The notes under the pieces were generated by a model, which was not told where the DNA came from, ran no database searches, and was given only the letters and a program-made list of their open reading frames with translations. Both the position numbers and the translations under genes were made by a program. This document shows, in pieces, positions 19,816 to 30,193 of a DNA stretch of 64,000 nucleotides; the stretch's first letter is position 1, and every line of letters starts with the position of its first letter. The DNA comes from Thalassotalea sp. GTDB taxonomy: Bacteria; Pseudomonadota; Gammaproteobacteria; Enterobacterales; Alteromonadaceae. The stretch lies in contig JAQWHD010000025.1 in the NCBI GenBank assembly GCA_029237915.1, positions 1 to 64,000 of the forward strand. Reading direction: 5' to 3'.

Positions 19816-21303
19816 TTATATAAGACTTTTACGTTGATTAGAAGGCGGGATCCCTAAAGATTCGCGATATTTCGCAACCGTTCTTCTTGCCACGTTAATT
19901 CCTTGCTCGGCTAATACATCAGCCATTTTACTGTCGCTTAATGGTTTGCTTGCAATCTCAGCATCGACTAATTTTTTAATTATAGCCCGTATCGCTGTAG
20001 AAGAGCATTCTCCCCCCGTTTCTGTACCAACATGACTAGAAAAGAAATATTTTAATTCGAATATTCCTCTTGGGGTATGCATGTATTTTTGCGTGGTAAC
20101 TCGAGATATCGTTGATTCATGCATTTCTACAGACTCAGCAATATCATTTAGTACCATAGGGCGCATTGCTTCGGGCCCATGTTCAAAAAAAGCGCTCTGC
20201 CTTTGTACGATACAATTGGAGACTTTCATTAAAGTATCATTACGACTTTCTAACGATTTTATAAACCACTTTGCTTCTTGTAAGTGAGAGCGCACAAATT
20301 GATTATCGGCGCTTGAACCACCTTGAGTCATACTTGCGTACTGCTGGTTTATACCTAGCTTTGGTGCAGTATCCGGATTTAATTCAACTACCCAGCGCCC
20401 ATTTTTTTTAAATACGCTGACATCTGGCACGATATATTGCTCATCACTGACTGTAATGGCATCACCAGGTCTAGGGTTTAAGCTGTGGATAAGTTGCATT
20501 ACTTCTTTAAGCTGTGGCTCTTTCAGTTTGGTTTTACGCATGATGGTTCTAAAATCACGGTTACCTAACAAGTCGATATGTTCACATACAACAATTTTAG
20601 CTTCTTCCACAAAAGGGGTATCGGCAGAAAATTGATCTAATTGAATACGTAAGCAGTCTGAAATTGATTGCGCACCAACACCAATCGGATCGAACATGTG
20701 GATACGTTTAAGTACGGCTTCCACTTCATCTAGTTCGATTTCTTCGTCGCCCATACTTTGCAATATATCGTCAACCGTCACGGTTAAATAGCCACTGTCA
20801 TCTATGGCGTCAATAATGGCTGTAGCAATGGCTCTATCATTATCTGAAAAAGGGGTTAGTTCCATTTGCCAGGTTAAATGGTCGTGAATAGATTCTGTTG
20901 TTTCGCCTTGATAAGAGTAATCATCATCAGGAGCTGACTTTATACCAGTATTCGATGTGCCAGCGCTAAAGCTTTCATCCCAAGTACTATCTACAGAGAG
21001 CTCTTCTGGAATGTCTTGCTGGCTTAATGCTTCGACCGTTGATATTTCATCTTGAGTAGGCGTTGAGTCTTCACTGCCATCGTTTGAGTTGCTTACTTGG
21101 TCTGCACTTTCTTTATCGAAATTATCAGTAATTTCGTCAGTAGGAGCCGACTCATCTACCTCTAATAAAGGATTACTATCAAGGGCTTCTTGAATTTCTT
21201 GCTGTAAATCTAACGTCGAAAGTTGCAACAGTTTTATTGCCTGTTGCAATTGTGGTGTCATCGTTAGATGTTGCCCCATACGGAGCTGAAGACTAGGTCT
21301 CAT
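19816..21303 (-). CDS. rpoN: RNA polymerase sigma-54 factor
   Basis: Alternative sigma factor that needs enhancer-binding activators. Region I starts [20 protein letters not shown], followed by an acidic, Ser/Thr-rich region II (about 50-140), the core-binding region, and the RpoN box [10 protein letters not shown] near the C-terminus. The frame is open 18 bases further upstream to a TTG. I chose the ATG at 21303 because it gives the canonical MxxSLQL start and 495 residues; the longer form would have 501. Confidence 0.97.
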   Translation of the reverse strand: MRPSLQLRMGQHLTMTPQLQQAIKLLQLSTLDLQQEIQEALDSNPLLEVDESAPTDEITDNFDKESADQVSNSNDGSEDSTPTQDEISTVEALSQQDIPEELSVDSTWDESFSAGTSNTGIKSAPDDDYSYQGETTESIHDHLTWQMELTPFSDNDRAIATAIIDAIDDSGYLTVTVDDILQSMGDEEIELDEVEAVLKRIHMFDPIGVGAQSISDCLRIQLDQFSADTPFVEEAKIVVCEHIDLLGNRDFRTIMRKTKLKEPQLKEVMQLIHSLNPRPGDAITVSDEQYIVPDVSVFKKNGRWVVELNPDTAPKLGINQQYASMTQGGSSADNQFVRSHLQEAKWFIKSLESRNDTLMKVSNCIVQRQSAFFEHGPEAMRPMVLNDIAESVEMHESTISRVTTQKYMHTPRGIFELKYFFSSHVGTETGGECSSTAIRAIIKKLVDAEIASKPLSDSKMADVLAEQGINVARRTVAKYRESLGIPPSNQRKSLI

Positions 21304-21379
21304 TTTTTGCAGGTATTCCAATAATATTGTCAGGAAAAAGTAATGCGCCTGACCTTAACTTAAACACTCTTACTATATA

Positions 21380-22108
21380 CTATAGCGTGAATTTCTCACC
21401 TAGATATACATCTCTCACATGTTGATTGCTCAACACTTGATCTGAGTTACCTTCAGCGATTAATTCACCATGACTAACAATATAAGCATGCTCACATACA
21501 TCCAATGTTTCGCGCACGTTATGATCGGTAATTAATACCCCAATGCCACGATTCTTTAGCTGTAAAATAATTTTTTTTATGTCGCTCACTGATATAGGGT
21601 CAACACCAGCGAATGGTTCATCAAGAAGAATAAATTTTGGATCGGCAGCGAGTGCTCTCGCTATTTCCACACGGCGCCTTTCACCACCGGATAAGCTTTG
21701 CCCAGTGTTGTCGACGATATGACCAATATTGAACTCTTCTACTAAACTTTCAAGTTTTTCAAGGCGCTGCTCATCGTTAATATCTTTACGAATTTGCAAG
21801 ATCGCCATGATGTTTTCAAATACGGTTAACTTTCTAAATATGGAGGCTTCTTGTGGTAGATAGCCAATGCCCTGGCGGGCTCTTTCATGCATTGGCAGCA
21901 TAGTTAAATCTTGCTCATCAAGAGTAACTTTGCCGGCATCGCTTGGCACTAAGCCAACAATCATATAAAAAGAAGTCGTCTTACCTGCGCCATTTGGGCC
22001 AAGTAAGCCGACTACTTGCCCTGAGTTGACGGTCAAACTTACGTTTTTGACAACTTTTCGACCTTTATAGGCTTTGGCTAGGTTTTGTGCTTTTAAAGTG
22101 GCAGTCAT
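21380..22108 (-). CDS. lptB: LPS export ATP-binding protein LptB
   Basis: Cytoplasmic ATPase of the LptB2FGC extractor that drives lipopolysaccharide from the inner membrane into the Lpt bridge. It is 242 residues. The ABC motifs are all visible: Walker [10 protein letters not shown] (about 35-43), signature [15 protein letters not shown], Walker [13 protein letters not shown], and the switch histidine in LITDHNVRE. It is 2 bases downstream of lptA. Confidence 0.98.
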   Translation of the reverse strand: MTATLKAQNLAKAYKGRKVVKNVSLTVNSGQVVGLLGPNGAGKTTSFYMIVGLVPSDAGKVTLDEQDLTMLPMHERARQGIGYLPQEASIFRKLTVFENIMAILQIRKDINDEQRLEKLESLVEEFNIGHIVDNTGQSLSGGERRRVEIARALAADPKFILLDEPFAGVDPISVSDIKKIILQLKNRGIGVLITDHNVRETLDVCEHAYIVSHGELIAEGNSDQVLSNQHVRDVYLGEKFTL

Positions 22109-22110
22109 TG

Positions 22111-22761
22111 TTATTCTTGCTCTTTTTCAATTGCTGTTACTTTCTTTTCAATGTCAGCTTTTTCTTCACTAGGATCGCCAATCAGCTTACTTTCAATAAC
22201 ATCACTCGCCTGTTCTGTAGCCTGTTGTTTATCTTCAGCTTCTTTTTCGGCTTGAGTTTCAGCTTGTGCTTCAGGTTTAAGAATAGTGGTAACTGAGCCT
22301 GTGCTCTCCGCCGTTAGTTGTTCAGTTGAGATGTTATAAGTAATGATGTCACCAGTGACCATACTACCTTCTTGGCTGATTGATGCATTACCCTTGATAA
22401 TGATTGTATTTGTTGACGGCGAATAAGAAATTTCATTGGCCTGTAATTCAATTTTTTGGCCGTCATCTAAAATCTGACTAAATTTGGCCGGGCTGCCTTT
22501 GGCTAAATAAAATTTTCTTTCACTACCTGCTTCATTGGCAACTTGCACTAGGTCGGCTTCAATGGAAATGCTACCTTGGGTAATTTTTACATCTTCTAAA
22601 TAGCTGGCAACTTTATTTTTCAAATCACTAGATTGTTTTTTAGCGACAATTTTTATCTCTTGTTCAAAATCAGCTAATGCAGCAAACACCGAACTTGAGG
22701 ATAGTAGCGCTAAGCCTAATAATAATTTAGGAGTCATGTTTTTTAAATATTGTTTGTACAT
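22111..22761 (-). CDS. lptA: LPS transport periplasmic protein LptA
   Basis: Periplasmic bridge protein that polymerises to shuttle LPS between LptC and LptD. It is 216 residues with a signal peptide ending near VFA-ALADF and an OstA/LptA domain (about 33-165). The C-terminal 45 residues are an unusual Glu/Gln/Lys-rich tail ([18 protein letters not shown]) absent from E. coli LptA. The start is uncertain: ATG 22761 overlaps lptC by 35 bases, ATG 22737 ([12 protein letters not shown]) by 11; neither has a clear ribosome binding site. Confidence 0.93.
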   Translation of the reverse strand: MYKQYLKNMTPKLLLGLALLSSSSVFAALADFEQEIKIVAKKQSSDLKNKVASYLEDVKITQGSISIEADLVQVANEAGSERKFYLAKGSPAKFSQILDDGQKIELQANEISYSPSTNTIIIKGNASISQEGSMVTGDIITYNISTEQLTAESTGSVTTILKPEAQAETQAEKEAEDKQQATEQASDVIESKLIGDPSEEKADIEKKVTAIEKEQE

Positions 22762-23293
22762 GTTCGTTTAATGTCATTTCGGTTGTGTTTATGTCAACAT
22801 TCAGACCTGAACCATACATGGTAAAATCATTACCTTTTAATCGTATGGTTTGCTCTGATGTAATTATTTTATTTTTTAAATCGAGTATTATTTGTTTACC
22901 TTGGATCTCTGATATAAAGCTATTTTGATCGCTAGATACCAATAGCACTTGATCCGATAATGTTAACTGCTCGTTACCTACTAAAGTACCCTGATTTGCC
23001 GAAATATGCCAAGACGGTTTATCATCATCAGGATATATAGTGTACTTGGGTTTTTGGAAAAACGTTTGGTTTTTCTTGGAAAAATGACTCATACTTTCTG
23101 CAAATATGGTATGGGTTAACTTACCTTCGCTATCAAACTGACTAGAGCTTAATCGTTTAGCGATAAAATCTGGGGTATCTAAATCAATAACTTGTACCGC
23201 TATCGGAGCATTTGATTTTTGCCATTGCAAATATCCATAAATAGCCAAAGCTAACGCAAAGACTATTGTGGATAAGGTATGCAATCGACTCAT
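22727..23293 (-). CDS. lptC: LPS export protein LptC
   Basis: Inner-membrane-anchored component that receives LPS from LptB2FG and passes it to LptA. It is 188 residues: one N-terminal membrane helix (about 7-22, TIVFALALAIYGYLQW) and a periplasmic jellyroll (about 40-185). It overlaps kdsC by 4 bases upstream and lptA downstream. The kdsD-kdsC-lptC-lptA-lptB order is the conserved LPS locus. Confidence 0.93.
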   Translation of the reverse strand: MSRLHTLSTIVFALALAIYGYLQWQKSNAPIAVQVIDLDTPDFIAKRLSSSQFDSEGKLTHTIFAESMSHFSKKNQTFFQKPKYTIYPDDDKPSWHISANQGTLVGNEQLTLSDQVLLVSSDQNSFISEIQGKQIILDLKNKIITSEQTIRLKGNDFTMYGSGLNVDINTTEMTLNEHVQTIFKKHDS

Positions 23294-23862
23294 ATACTCG
23301 CCCCTGTGGCATTGTCTAATGTATCTTGGCTCATCATAATTAAATCAGTTAATTCTCGTACCGCGCCACAACCACCATTAAGAAAGGTAATATAGTCAGC
23401 CCCTTGACGTACTAATGGATGCGCATCTTGTACCGCCACACCTAAACCCACGTGTTGTATACAAGGTAGATCTGGTACATCATCACCTATATAGGCAATT
23501 TGTTCGGCATTAAGTTGCAATTTATTAGCAATATCTTGCAGAGCAGGAAGTTTGTCCTCTTGCCCTTGTACGATAAATTTAACCCCTAATGCGGTCATGC
23601 GTTTTTCAACAATATTTGACTTTCTGCCAGTGATCACTGCTACATCTACGCCATTTTGGCCTAAGGCTTTTATGCCAAAACCATCTTTGGTATTAAATGC
23701 TTTTAATTCTTCGCCGTCGTTGCCTAAATAAATTCTGCCATCGGAAAATACACCATCGATATCGCAAACTAACAGTTTTATGTTTTTGGCAGTATTGATA
23801 ACACGAGTATCGACTTGACCATATAAGGTCGATGTTAGAGTGCTCTCTAAATTAGTGGTCAA
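23290..23862 (-). CDS. kdsC: 3-deoxy-D-manno-octulosonate 8-phosphate phosphatase KdsC
   Basis: HAD-superfamily phosphatase that releases Kdo from Kdo-8-phosphate in lipid A-core synthesis. It is 190 residues with no cap domain (C0 type). Motif I is LLVCDIDGVFSDGRIY (nucleophile Asp in DxD), motif II is VAVITGRKS, and the late acidic motif is IAYIGDDVPDLP. One base separates it from kdsD. Confidence 0.97.
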   Translation of the reverse strand: MTTNLESTLTSTLYGQVDTRVINTAKNIKLLVCDIDGVFSDGRIYLGNDGEELKAFNTKDGFGIKALGQNGVDVAVITGRKSNIVEKRMTALGVKFIVQGQEDKLPALQDIANKLQLNAEQIAYIGDDVPDLPCIQHVGLGVAVQDAHPLVRQGADYITFLNGGCGAVRELTDLIMMSQDTLDNATGASI

Positions 23863-23863
23863 G

Positions 23864-24838
23864 TTATAACACTCCTGCTTTTAAAATATCATGCATGTTC
23901 ATTGCGCCAACCGGACGGTGATTTTCATCGACTATGATCAAGCCATTAATGCTTTTATCTTCCATTGATTTTAACGCTTCAGCGGCTAAGGTTTGCGCTT
24001 TGGCAACAACCGGGTTTTTAGTCATAACAGTTTTGATAGTATCTTTGTGCATATTAATTTCTTCATCAAGAATACGCCTTAAATCACCATCGGTAAACAA
24101 ACCGGTTAATTTTCCTTCAGCATCTACAATTGAAGTCATACCTAAACCTTGTCGCGACATCTCTACTAATGCTTCTTTGATAAGTGCCGTTTCAGCCACA
24201 ATCGGTAGGCGTTCGCCGGTATGCATAATATCTTCGAGGCGCAATAATAAACGTTTACCTAAACTTCCTCCTGGATGAGAAAGGGCAAAATCATCTGCAG
24301 TAAAGCCTTTGGCATTTAATAAAGCTACCGCGAGAGCATCGCCCATAACTAATGTAGCCGTTGTGCTTGATGTTGGTGCTAGTCCTAATGGACAAGCTTC
24401 TTGAGGTACATCGATACAGATATGTACATCCGATAGTTTTGCTAAGGTAGAGCTAGTATTGCCAGACATTGCAACTAAGCGCGCACCTATGCGTTTAATT
24501 ACCGGTAATATGGCTAATATTTCATTTGTTTCACCAGAGTTTGATATTGCTAAGACCACATCCTGAGCTGTAACCATACCTAAATCACCATGACTGGCTT
24601 CGCCTGGGTGCACAAAGAAAGCAGGTGTGCCAGTACTTGCTAGGGTGGCAGCTATTTTTCCACCTACGTGCCCTGATTTACCCATACCTATAACTATAAC
24701 TCTGCCAGTACATTCAAACATGTACTTACAAGCTAAAGCAAAGTGGTCATCAATGTAATTGATTAAATTAGCAACCGCTTGCTGTTCAATCTCAATTACA
24801 TTTATTGCGAGTTTTTTAAATTCATTTGCATTGGGCAT
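23864..24838 (-). CDS. kdsD: Arabinose 5-phosphate isomerase KdsD
   Basis: Converts ribulose 5-phosphate to arabinose 5-phosphate, the first committed step to Kdo. It is 324 residues: a SIS sugar-isomerase domain (about 35-180, GMGKSGHVGGKIAATLASTG and HPGEASHGDLGM) followed by two CBS domains (about 205-324). HPGGSLGKRLLLRLEDIMH joins the two. It lies between yrbG and kdsC, as in E. coli. Confidence 0.97.
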   Translation of the reverse strand: MPNANEFKKLAINVIEIEQQAVANLINYIDDHFALACKYMFECTGRVIVIGMGKSGHVGGKIAATLASTGTPAFFVHPGEASHGDLGMVTAQDVVLAISNSGETNEILAILPVIKRIGARLVAMSGNTSSTLAKLSDVHICIDVPQEACPLGLAPTSSTTATLVMGDALAVALLNAKGFTADDFALSHPGGSLGKRLLLRLEDIMHTGERLPIVAETALIKEALVEMSRQGLGMTSIVDAEGKLTGLFTDGDLRRILDEEINMHKDTIKTVMTKNPVVAKAQTLAAEALKSMEDKSINGLIIVDENHRPVGAMNMHDILKAGVL

Positions 24839-24850
24839 GTAAAAATCTCT

Positions 24851-25831
24851 TTATGCAGTCATTTGACTGAAAATTAAATATTGATAAGCAATAAAAGCAA
24901 TAAATAGTACTGCGCCTTTAAGGCGAGTTATCCTAAAACCTATTCTACGGCTAAAGCATAATAGTAAGAAAATAATTGTTAAGCCTAACATATAAGGAAT
25001 ATCACGACTGGCAACTTGGCTATCTACAGCACCTGGTGCTAGTAACCCTGGTATCGCCAAAACCGCTAATATATTAAATATATTAGAGCCGATAATATTA
25101 CCTATTGCTAGGTCATCTTCTTTTTTCACTAAGCTCATTATACTCGCGGCAAGCTCAGGTAAACTTGTACCTATTGCAATTATAGTCAAGCCAATCACTA
25201 AATCACTAATGCCAAACTCTTTAGCAATAAAAGTGGCGGAATCAACTAGAAAATGTGAACTTAAAGGTAATAATACCATGCCTACAATTAACCAAAATGT
25301 TGCAACAGCAGTTGCCACATTTTCAGGTATGTCAGCTTCTGCTTCTATTAACATAGGATCCGAAATGTTCGGATTTTTACTTTGCTTTAAGGTAATTAAT
25401 AGCAAACTAATAATAAACACGCCAAAAGCAATAATTAATACCAGCCCTTCAACGAAGGTTAAATTTAAATCATAGAGCATCCAGCTAGCAACTATGGTGA
25501 CCAGTAAAAGAAGTGGCATTTCGCGTTTTATTGTCGCGGATGAAACCATTAATGGTTTAAAAATAGCGGTTAAGCCTAAAACAAGGGCGATATTGGTGAT
25601 ATTTGAGCCAATGACATTACCTATTGCAGTATTAGGTGCGTCATTCATTGATGCCGTTGCCGCAACGAGCATTTCAGGTGCCGAAGAACCCATAGCAACG
25701 ATTGTGAGGCCAATGATAATTGGAGCAATGCCAAAGTTTCTTGCGATTGCAGCTGCGCCAAAGACAAATTTATCTGCGCTCCAAATTAAAGCTACAAGTG
25801 ACAAGATTAAAATTACAATTTCGATAAACAT
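24851..25831 (-). CDS. yrbG: Calcium/sodium antiporter YrbG-type
   Basis: Inner-membrane cation exchanger of the CaCA superfamily, 326 residues with about ten hydrophobic helices. The two inverted alpha repeats carry the ion-binding motifs AMGSSAPEMLVA (about 46-57) and AIGTSLPELAAS (about 218-229), and both have the matching GNVIGSN/GNIIGSN loops. Ca2+/Na+ specificity is inferred from the family. It is the first gene of the kds-lpt-rpoN run. Confidence 0.93.
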   Translation of the reverse strand: MFIEIVILILSLVALIWSADKFVFGAAAIARNFGIAPIIIGLTIVAMGSSAPEMLVAATASMNDAPNTAIGNVIGSNITNIALVLGLTAIFKPLMVSSATIKREMPLLLLVTIVASWMLYDLNLTFVEGLVLIIAFGVFIISLLLITLKQSKNPNISDPMLIEAEADIPENVATAVATFWLIVGMVLLPLSSHFLVDSATFIAKEFGISDLVIGLTIIAIGTSLPELAASIMSLVKKEDDLAIGNIIGSNIFNILAVLAIPGLLAPGAVDSQVASRDIPYMLGLTIIFLLLCFSRRIGFRITRLKGAVLFIAFIAYQYLIFSQMTA

Positions 25832-26233
25832 TTATGACCCTCAAAAGATATTCCTAAATTGTCGCCCTTAAACCACTAAATTAAAAGCCCTAAACTTATG
25901 TTTATTGAGAAAAACATAAAAGAATCATCAATTAATTAGCGGCTGAGCAATTTATCAGCAAATTTTCTTAACCAGCAACCTTTTTTATCTACTAATATTT
26001 TATGGTAATGATAGCTTGTAAAGTGTGTTTTTTTGTAATCAACGCGCTTGCTTAGACCTTTGTATTTAATGAATTAATTTTTAAAATGTAATTCTTAATT
26101 TTGCTTGGTTACATTTTTTAACTTAACTGTAACCAATTATTGCTGAATTATTATTTTGCCTGATTAAAATAAGCGCCAAATTGAACTTCTGTACTGATTT
26201 ATTAAGTACTGCAACTGTCTTACTGGAATATAA
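25832..26233. other. Divergent promoter region between yrbG and the Tsx-like gene
   Basis: 402 bases, very AT-rich, no gene seen. It must hold promoters for the yrbG-to-mgtE run (minus) and for the outer-membrane channel (plus). The most notable element is a 9-bp inverted repeat at 26105-26136, listed separately. Confidence 0.5.
26105..26136. promoter_or_regulatory. Candidate operator upstream of the Tsx-like gene
   Basis: Perfect inverted repeat TTGGTTACA - 14 bases - TGTAACCAA, centres 23 bp apart (about two helical turns), 98 bases before the ATG of the outer-membrane channel. The spacing suits a dimeric regulator; the regulator is unknown. A partial half site (TGTAA) lies just upstream at about 26087. 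Confidence 0.45.
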
Positions 26234-27013
26234 ATGCGTAACCTAATTCTTACTTTAATCTGCTCTTCTTTGTTGGTAACAACGAGTGCTCGAGCTGAAT
26301 ATTTATATGGCTTTGCCAATACTTACACTGACTACCTTTCTTGGACCAACGGTGACGAAGGTTGGACTGGTGGAGCTCAGGATGTTAGCGAAACTCGTGA
26401 TGACCATGTAACCTTAGGTATTGAAGCCGGTGCCGGTTTTTCATGGGGTGAAATGTACGGATTTTATGAACTTGAAAAACTCAATATGAGCTCTAACGAA
26501 CAATCTAATGCATTTAAACTAACGGCACATTATAAAGTCGCTGGAAATATAACCGCTTACGGAAGTGTTTATGATTACTCAGATTCTGGCTTTAGCGCAA
26601 TTGACGAACAAAATACAGTTGTAGGTATTGGTTATATCGGTTGGGCATCAGATGATTTCTGGTTTAAACCGTTCTTTGGCGCACACATGGTTAAATCTGG
26701 GCAGACAGCTGAAACCGGATATGATGATATCGATGGTCTAAATGGTGCAATTCTTGGTTGGAACTTAGGCTGGAACTTTAAAGTGGGTGAGCAAAAATTC
26801 ATGCTAACTAACTGGCATGAATTCGAGTTAAACCGTAATGATGAATACTCTCAATACCAATACGGTGAAACCGGTATTAATGGTGGAGCAGCTATTTGGT
26901 ACGATATTACAGATAGAATTTATACTGGTGTTCAGTACCGATACTTTAAAAACAAACTTGGTGTAGACGGTTATGGTGATGCCATCATCTTCAGAATTGG
27001 TATTCATTTATAA
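26234..27013 (+). CDS. Tsx/OmpK-like outer-membrane nucleoside channel
   Basis: Outer-membrane beta-barrel of 259 residues with a signal peptide (about 1-21, cleavage after ARA) and alternating aromatic strands ending in Leu rather than Phe (FRIGIHL). Features such as YLYGFANTYTDYLSW at the start and YTGVQYRYFKNKLGVDG near the end match the nucleoside-specific channel family (Tsx, OmpK). Exact substrate is inferred only. It is monocistronic, with a candidate operator upstream and a strong terminator downstream. Confidence 0.85.
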   Translation: MRNLILTLICSSLLVTTSARAEYLYGFANTYTDYLSWTNGDEGWTGGAQDVSETRDDHVTLGIEAGAGFSWGEMYGFYELEKLNMSSNEQSNAFKLTAHYKVAGNITAYGSVYDYSDSGFSAIDEQNTVVGIGYIGWASDDFWFKPFFGAHMVKSGQTAETGYDDIDGLNGAILGWNLGWNFKVGEQKFMLTNWHEFELNRNDEYSQYQYGETGINGGAAIWYDITDRIYTGVQYRYFKNKLGVDGYGDAIIFRIGIHL

Positions 27014-27079
27014 CTTATAAGATGTATCCTGCAAGGTTGAAAAAATTCACCTTAGCATCTTAATCTGCATCCATTTAAT

Positions 27080-27107
27080 AAACCGATAGTTCGCTATCGG
27101 TTTTTTT
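27080..27107 (+). terminator. Terminator after the Tsx-like gene
   Basis: Stem AACCGATAG/CTATCGGTT with a TTCG loop, followed by T residues to 27107. UUCG-capped stems of this kind are very stable intrinsic terminators. Confidence 0.92.
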
Positions 27108-27309
27108 ATGTCATAAATTAATTATTGTTTTTCTGAATAAAGTTGCAAATTTAGCCTATTCTTAGCAAAAGTTAGTTTCATAATTATCAAATTAGCTGTT
27201 ATATCTAATCATATACACAAAAACTTACTATTTTATAATGCAGTTAAATCTAGGGTCAGGTAAACTTTATTAATAATAACTATTAAATGATGTTTATTCT
27301 CAATACTTT

Positions 27310-28113
27310 ATGTCAGAAAATTTAGTCGAAATAAAAAATCTTACTTTTAACCGAGAAGAACGCTGTATCTATAATGGTATAAGTTTGTCTATACCCAAAG
27401 GTAAAGTAACAGCAATTATGGGACCAAGTGGGATTGGTAAAACAACTCTGCTTCGTCTTATGGGCGGTCAATTAAAACCACAGAGTGGCGAAATTTTATT
27501 TGCCGGTCATAACATTCCCGAATTATCCCGAAATGCGCTTTATGAGGTACGAAAGCGTATGAGCATGCTGTTTCAGTCAGGCGCACTATTTACCGATATG
27601 AGCGTCTATGAAAACGTTGCATTTCCTATACGTGAACACAGTAAGTTGCCGGAAAATATCATTGAAAAAATGGTGATGATGAAGCTTGAGGTGGTTGGTT
27701 TACGTGGTGCTATGCATTTAAAGCCAAGTGAATTATCCGGCGGGATGGCAAGGCGTGCGGCCCTGGCTCGTGCAATTGCTTTAGATCCTGAATTAATCAT
27801 GTACGATGAACCTTTTGCTGGTCAAGACCCTATTTCTATGGGGGTTATCGTGCGTTTAATACGTGACTTAAATGATGCTTTAGGATTAACTTCAGTTGTT
27901 GTTTCTCATGATGTACCTGAAGTGATGAGTATCGCGGATTATATTTATATTGTCGCCGAGCAAAAAATTATTGGCCAAGGTACTCCTGATGAAATCGTTA
28001 AACAAGATTCGGAATTAGTTCAGCAATTTATTAAAGGCGAGCATGATGGTCCGGTACCATTTCATTTTCCAGCTAAAGATTATCAAGCTGAGTTGTTAGG
28101 AGGGAAATCCTAG
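27310..28113 (+). CDS. mlaF: Mla phospholipid transport ATP-binding protein MlaF
   Basis: ATPase of the MlaFEDB complex that maintains outer-membrane lipid asymmetry by moving phospholipids across the periplasm. It is 267 residues. Walker [10 protein letters not shown] (about 38-46), signature [15 protein letters not shown], and Walker [14 protein letters not shown] are all present. The stop TAG shares its last base with the GTG start of mlaE. Confidence 0.97.
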   Translation: MSENLVEIKNLTFNREERCIYNGISLSIPKGKVTAIMGPSGIGKTTLLRLMGGQLKPQSGEILFAGHNIPELSRNALYEVRKRMSMLFQSGALFTDMSVYENVAFPIREHSKLPENIIEKMVMMKLEVVGLRGAMHLKPSELSGGMARRAALARAIALDPELIMYDEPFAGQDPISMGVIVRLIRDLNDALGLTSVVVSHDVPEVMSIADYIYIVAEQKIIGQGTPDEIVKQDSELVQQFIKGEHDGPVPFHFPAKDYQAELLGGKS

Positions 28114-28886
28114 TGCTAGATAAAATACAATGGTTAGGACGTACAGCCATTAATGTTATTGCTGGATTAGGACGAGCTGCATTCGTGTTAGGTTCAGCAA
28201 TTTCACATATTCCCAATGTCCGTAAAGGCTTACCTTTATTTATTCAACAAGTTTATTCTGTTGGTGTTTTATCACTTATCATCATAATGGTTTCAGGAAC
28301 GTTTATTGGTATGGTGCTCGCATTACAAGGGTATACTGTATTAGTTGACTATGGTGCGGAGGGCAGTTTAGGGCCTATGGTTGCACTTTCTTTACTTAGA
28401 GAATTAGGGCCTGTTGTTACCGCGTTATTATTTGCTGGGCGAGCTGGTTCAGCTCTAACCGCTGAAATTGGCTTGATGAAAGCAACAGAGCAGTTATCTA
28501 GTTTAGAAATGATGGCGGTAGATCCATTAAGACGCGTTATTGCCCCTAGATTCTGGGCAGGTTTTTTCAGTATGCCAATTTTAGCCGCTATCTTCTCTAT
28601 GCTGGGAATTATTGGTGCTCATTTGGTTGGGGTTGAATGGTTGGGCGTTGATCAAGGAACCTTCTGGTCAGTAATGCAATCAGATGTTGATATGCTAGAT
28701 ATTATCAAAGGTGGTATAAAGAGCTTGGTATTTGCCTTTGTGGTTACTTGGATTGCTGTTTATAAAGGTTATAACTGTATACCAACATCTGAAGGTATAA
28801 GTCGGGCGACAACTTCATCTGTAGTACAGGCTTCATTATTAGTATTAGGGCTAGATTTTATTCTAACGGCTCTAATGTTTACGTAA
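28113..28886 (+). CDS. mlaE: Mla phospholipid transport permease MlaE
   Basis: Inner-membrane permease of the Mla complex, 257 residues. It has the MlaE/YrbE family motifs [14 protein letters not shown] and [26 protein letters not shown]-type helices (split here at [20 protein letters not shown]). Start codon GTG follows AGGAGGG, an excellent ribosome binding site that fixes the start. mlaD follows after 88 bases. Confidence 0.97.
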   Translation: MLDKIQWLGRTAINVIAGLGRAAFVLGSAISHIPNVRKGLPLFIQQVYSVGVLSLIIIMVSGTFIGMVLALQGYTVLVDYGAEGSLGPMVALSLLRELGPVVTALLFAGRAGSALTAEIGLMKATEQLSSLEMMAVDPLRRVIAPRFWAGFFSMPILAAIFSMLGIIGAHLVGVEWLGVDQGTFWSVMQSDVDMLDIIKGGIKSLVFAFVVTWIAVYKGYNCIPTSEGISRATTSSVVQASLLVLGLDFILTALMFT

Positions 28887-28974
28887 TTTTAATTAATTTG
28901 AACTAAAATTAGATTTAGCAGGTCTTTATAACCTGTTAAACAAATACAAATAACATAAGTATTGGTGGTTTGAC

Positions 28975-29448
28975 ATGTTGTCGAAAAAAATAGAATTTAT
29001 GGTTGGGATTTTCGTTGCGCTAGGTATTGCAGCATTTCTTGGTTTGGCATTAAAAGTTGCAGATTCAGGCTTGCAAGGTAGCGGAGATACTTATCAACTT
29101 TATGCTAAGTTTGATAATATTGGTGGCTTAAAAGTACGCTCAGCAGTTAAAGTAGGCGGGGTTGTTGTTGGCCGTATATCTAACATTCACTTAGACAAAA
29201 GTCATTACACGCCTATTATTACTTTAGACATTTTTGTTGAGTATGATAATTTTTCAGAAACCTCATCATTATCAATTTTAACTGCAGGCTTATTAGGTGA
29301 ACAATACGTTGGCCTAGATCCTGGTTTTATGGATGAAGAATTAGGTATTGAAATTTTACAACCCGGAGATTTTATTGAAGATACTAAACCGGCAATTGTA
29401 CTTGAAGAGTTAATTGGCCAGTTCTTATTTAGCCAATCAGAAGATTAG
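28975..29448 (+). CDS. mlaD: Mla phospholipid-binding MCE protein MlaD
   Basis: Membrane-anchored MCE-domain protein forming the hexameric ring of the Mla complex. It is 157 residues: an N-terminal helix (about 7-26, FMVGIFVALGIAAFLGLAL) and one MCE domain (about 38-117) with NIGGLKVRSAVKVGGVVVG, the family signature. LTAGLLGEQYVGLDPG follows at about 102-117. Length agrees with single-MCE MlaD. Confidence 0.97.
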   Translation: MLSKKIEFMVGIFVALGIAAFLGLALKVADSGLQGSGDTYQLYAKFDNIGGLKVRSAVKVGGVVVGRISNIHLDKSHYTPIITLDIFVEYDNFSETSSLSILTAGLLGEQYVGLDPGFMDEELGIEILQPGDFIEDTKPAIVLEELIGQFLFSQSED

Positions 29449-29498
29449 CAATACAAGTTTGTAGATATAGTTTTGTCATTATTATGTTAGAGAAGTTT

Positions 29499-30191
29499 AT
29501 GCGAAAATTATTATTAAGTTTTATGTTAGCTTTTTCTTTTACTGCCTCGGCGAGCGAGGTCAGTAAAGAAAACCCTTATCAAATGATCGAAGAAGCGGCA
29601 AAAATAACCTTTGATCGTTTTGCCAGAGAAAAAGCTGAAATTAAAAAGAATCCCGAAATATTAAAAGTCATCGTTAAAGAAGAGCTGATGCCTTATGTTT
29701 CATATGAATATGCTGGATTAAAGGTACTAGGTAATTACCGCAAAGAAGCTTCAAGAGAAGACATTTTAGCGTTTCTTGAGGCATTTCAAAATTATTTAAT
29801 TACATCGTACGCGCAAGTTTTTACCTTGTATGAACAACAGGAAGTGATTTTTGAGCCCGCTAAACCAATTAATGCAGAAAAAATCTTATTGGTTGGCGTT
29901 GATATTCTTAATGGTGATGGACCTGCTATCAATATTAAGTTTAAAGTTCGTAAATTTGCTCGTAAAAATGACAAAGGAAAGGTTACCCATTACGATTGGC
30001 TTGCTTTTGATCTAGTTGCAGAAGGTATCAGTTTATTAGATGCCAAACAAAAAGAATTAAGAAGTATCTTAGCCCAAAATGGCGTTGTTAAAGTCACTGA
30101 AATGTTGAAAGAAAAAAGTGAACGTAAAATCGTTTTTAAAAATGATGAAGACATACAAGCGAAACTAAAAGAACAGGATACTGGTGAATAA
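29499..30191 (+). CDS. mlaC: Mla phospholipid-binding periplasmic protein MlaC
   Basis: Periplasmic shuttle that carries phospholipid between MlaA-OmpC and MlaFEDB. The signal peptide MRKLLLSFMLAFSFTASA is followed by the Tol-Tol-Ttg2 domain. I chose ATG 29499, because AGAGAAG lies just before it and it gives a normal signal peptide of 230 residues in all; an ATG 15 bases upstream at 29484 is possible but lacks a ribosome binding site. mlaB starts 2 bases after the stop. Confidence 0.94.
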   Translation: MRKLLLSFMLAFSFTASASEVSKENPYQMIEEAAKITFDRFAREKAEIKKNPEILKVIVKEELMPYVSYEYAGLKVLGNYRKEASREDILAFLEAFQNYLITSYAQVFTLYEQQEVIFEPAKPINAEKILLVGVDILNGDGPAINIKFKVRKFARKNDKGKVTHYDWLAFDLVAEGISLLDAKQKELRSILAQNGVVKVTEMLKEKSERKIVFKNDEDIQAKLKEQDTGE

Positions 30192-30193
30192 TT

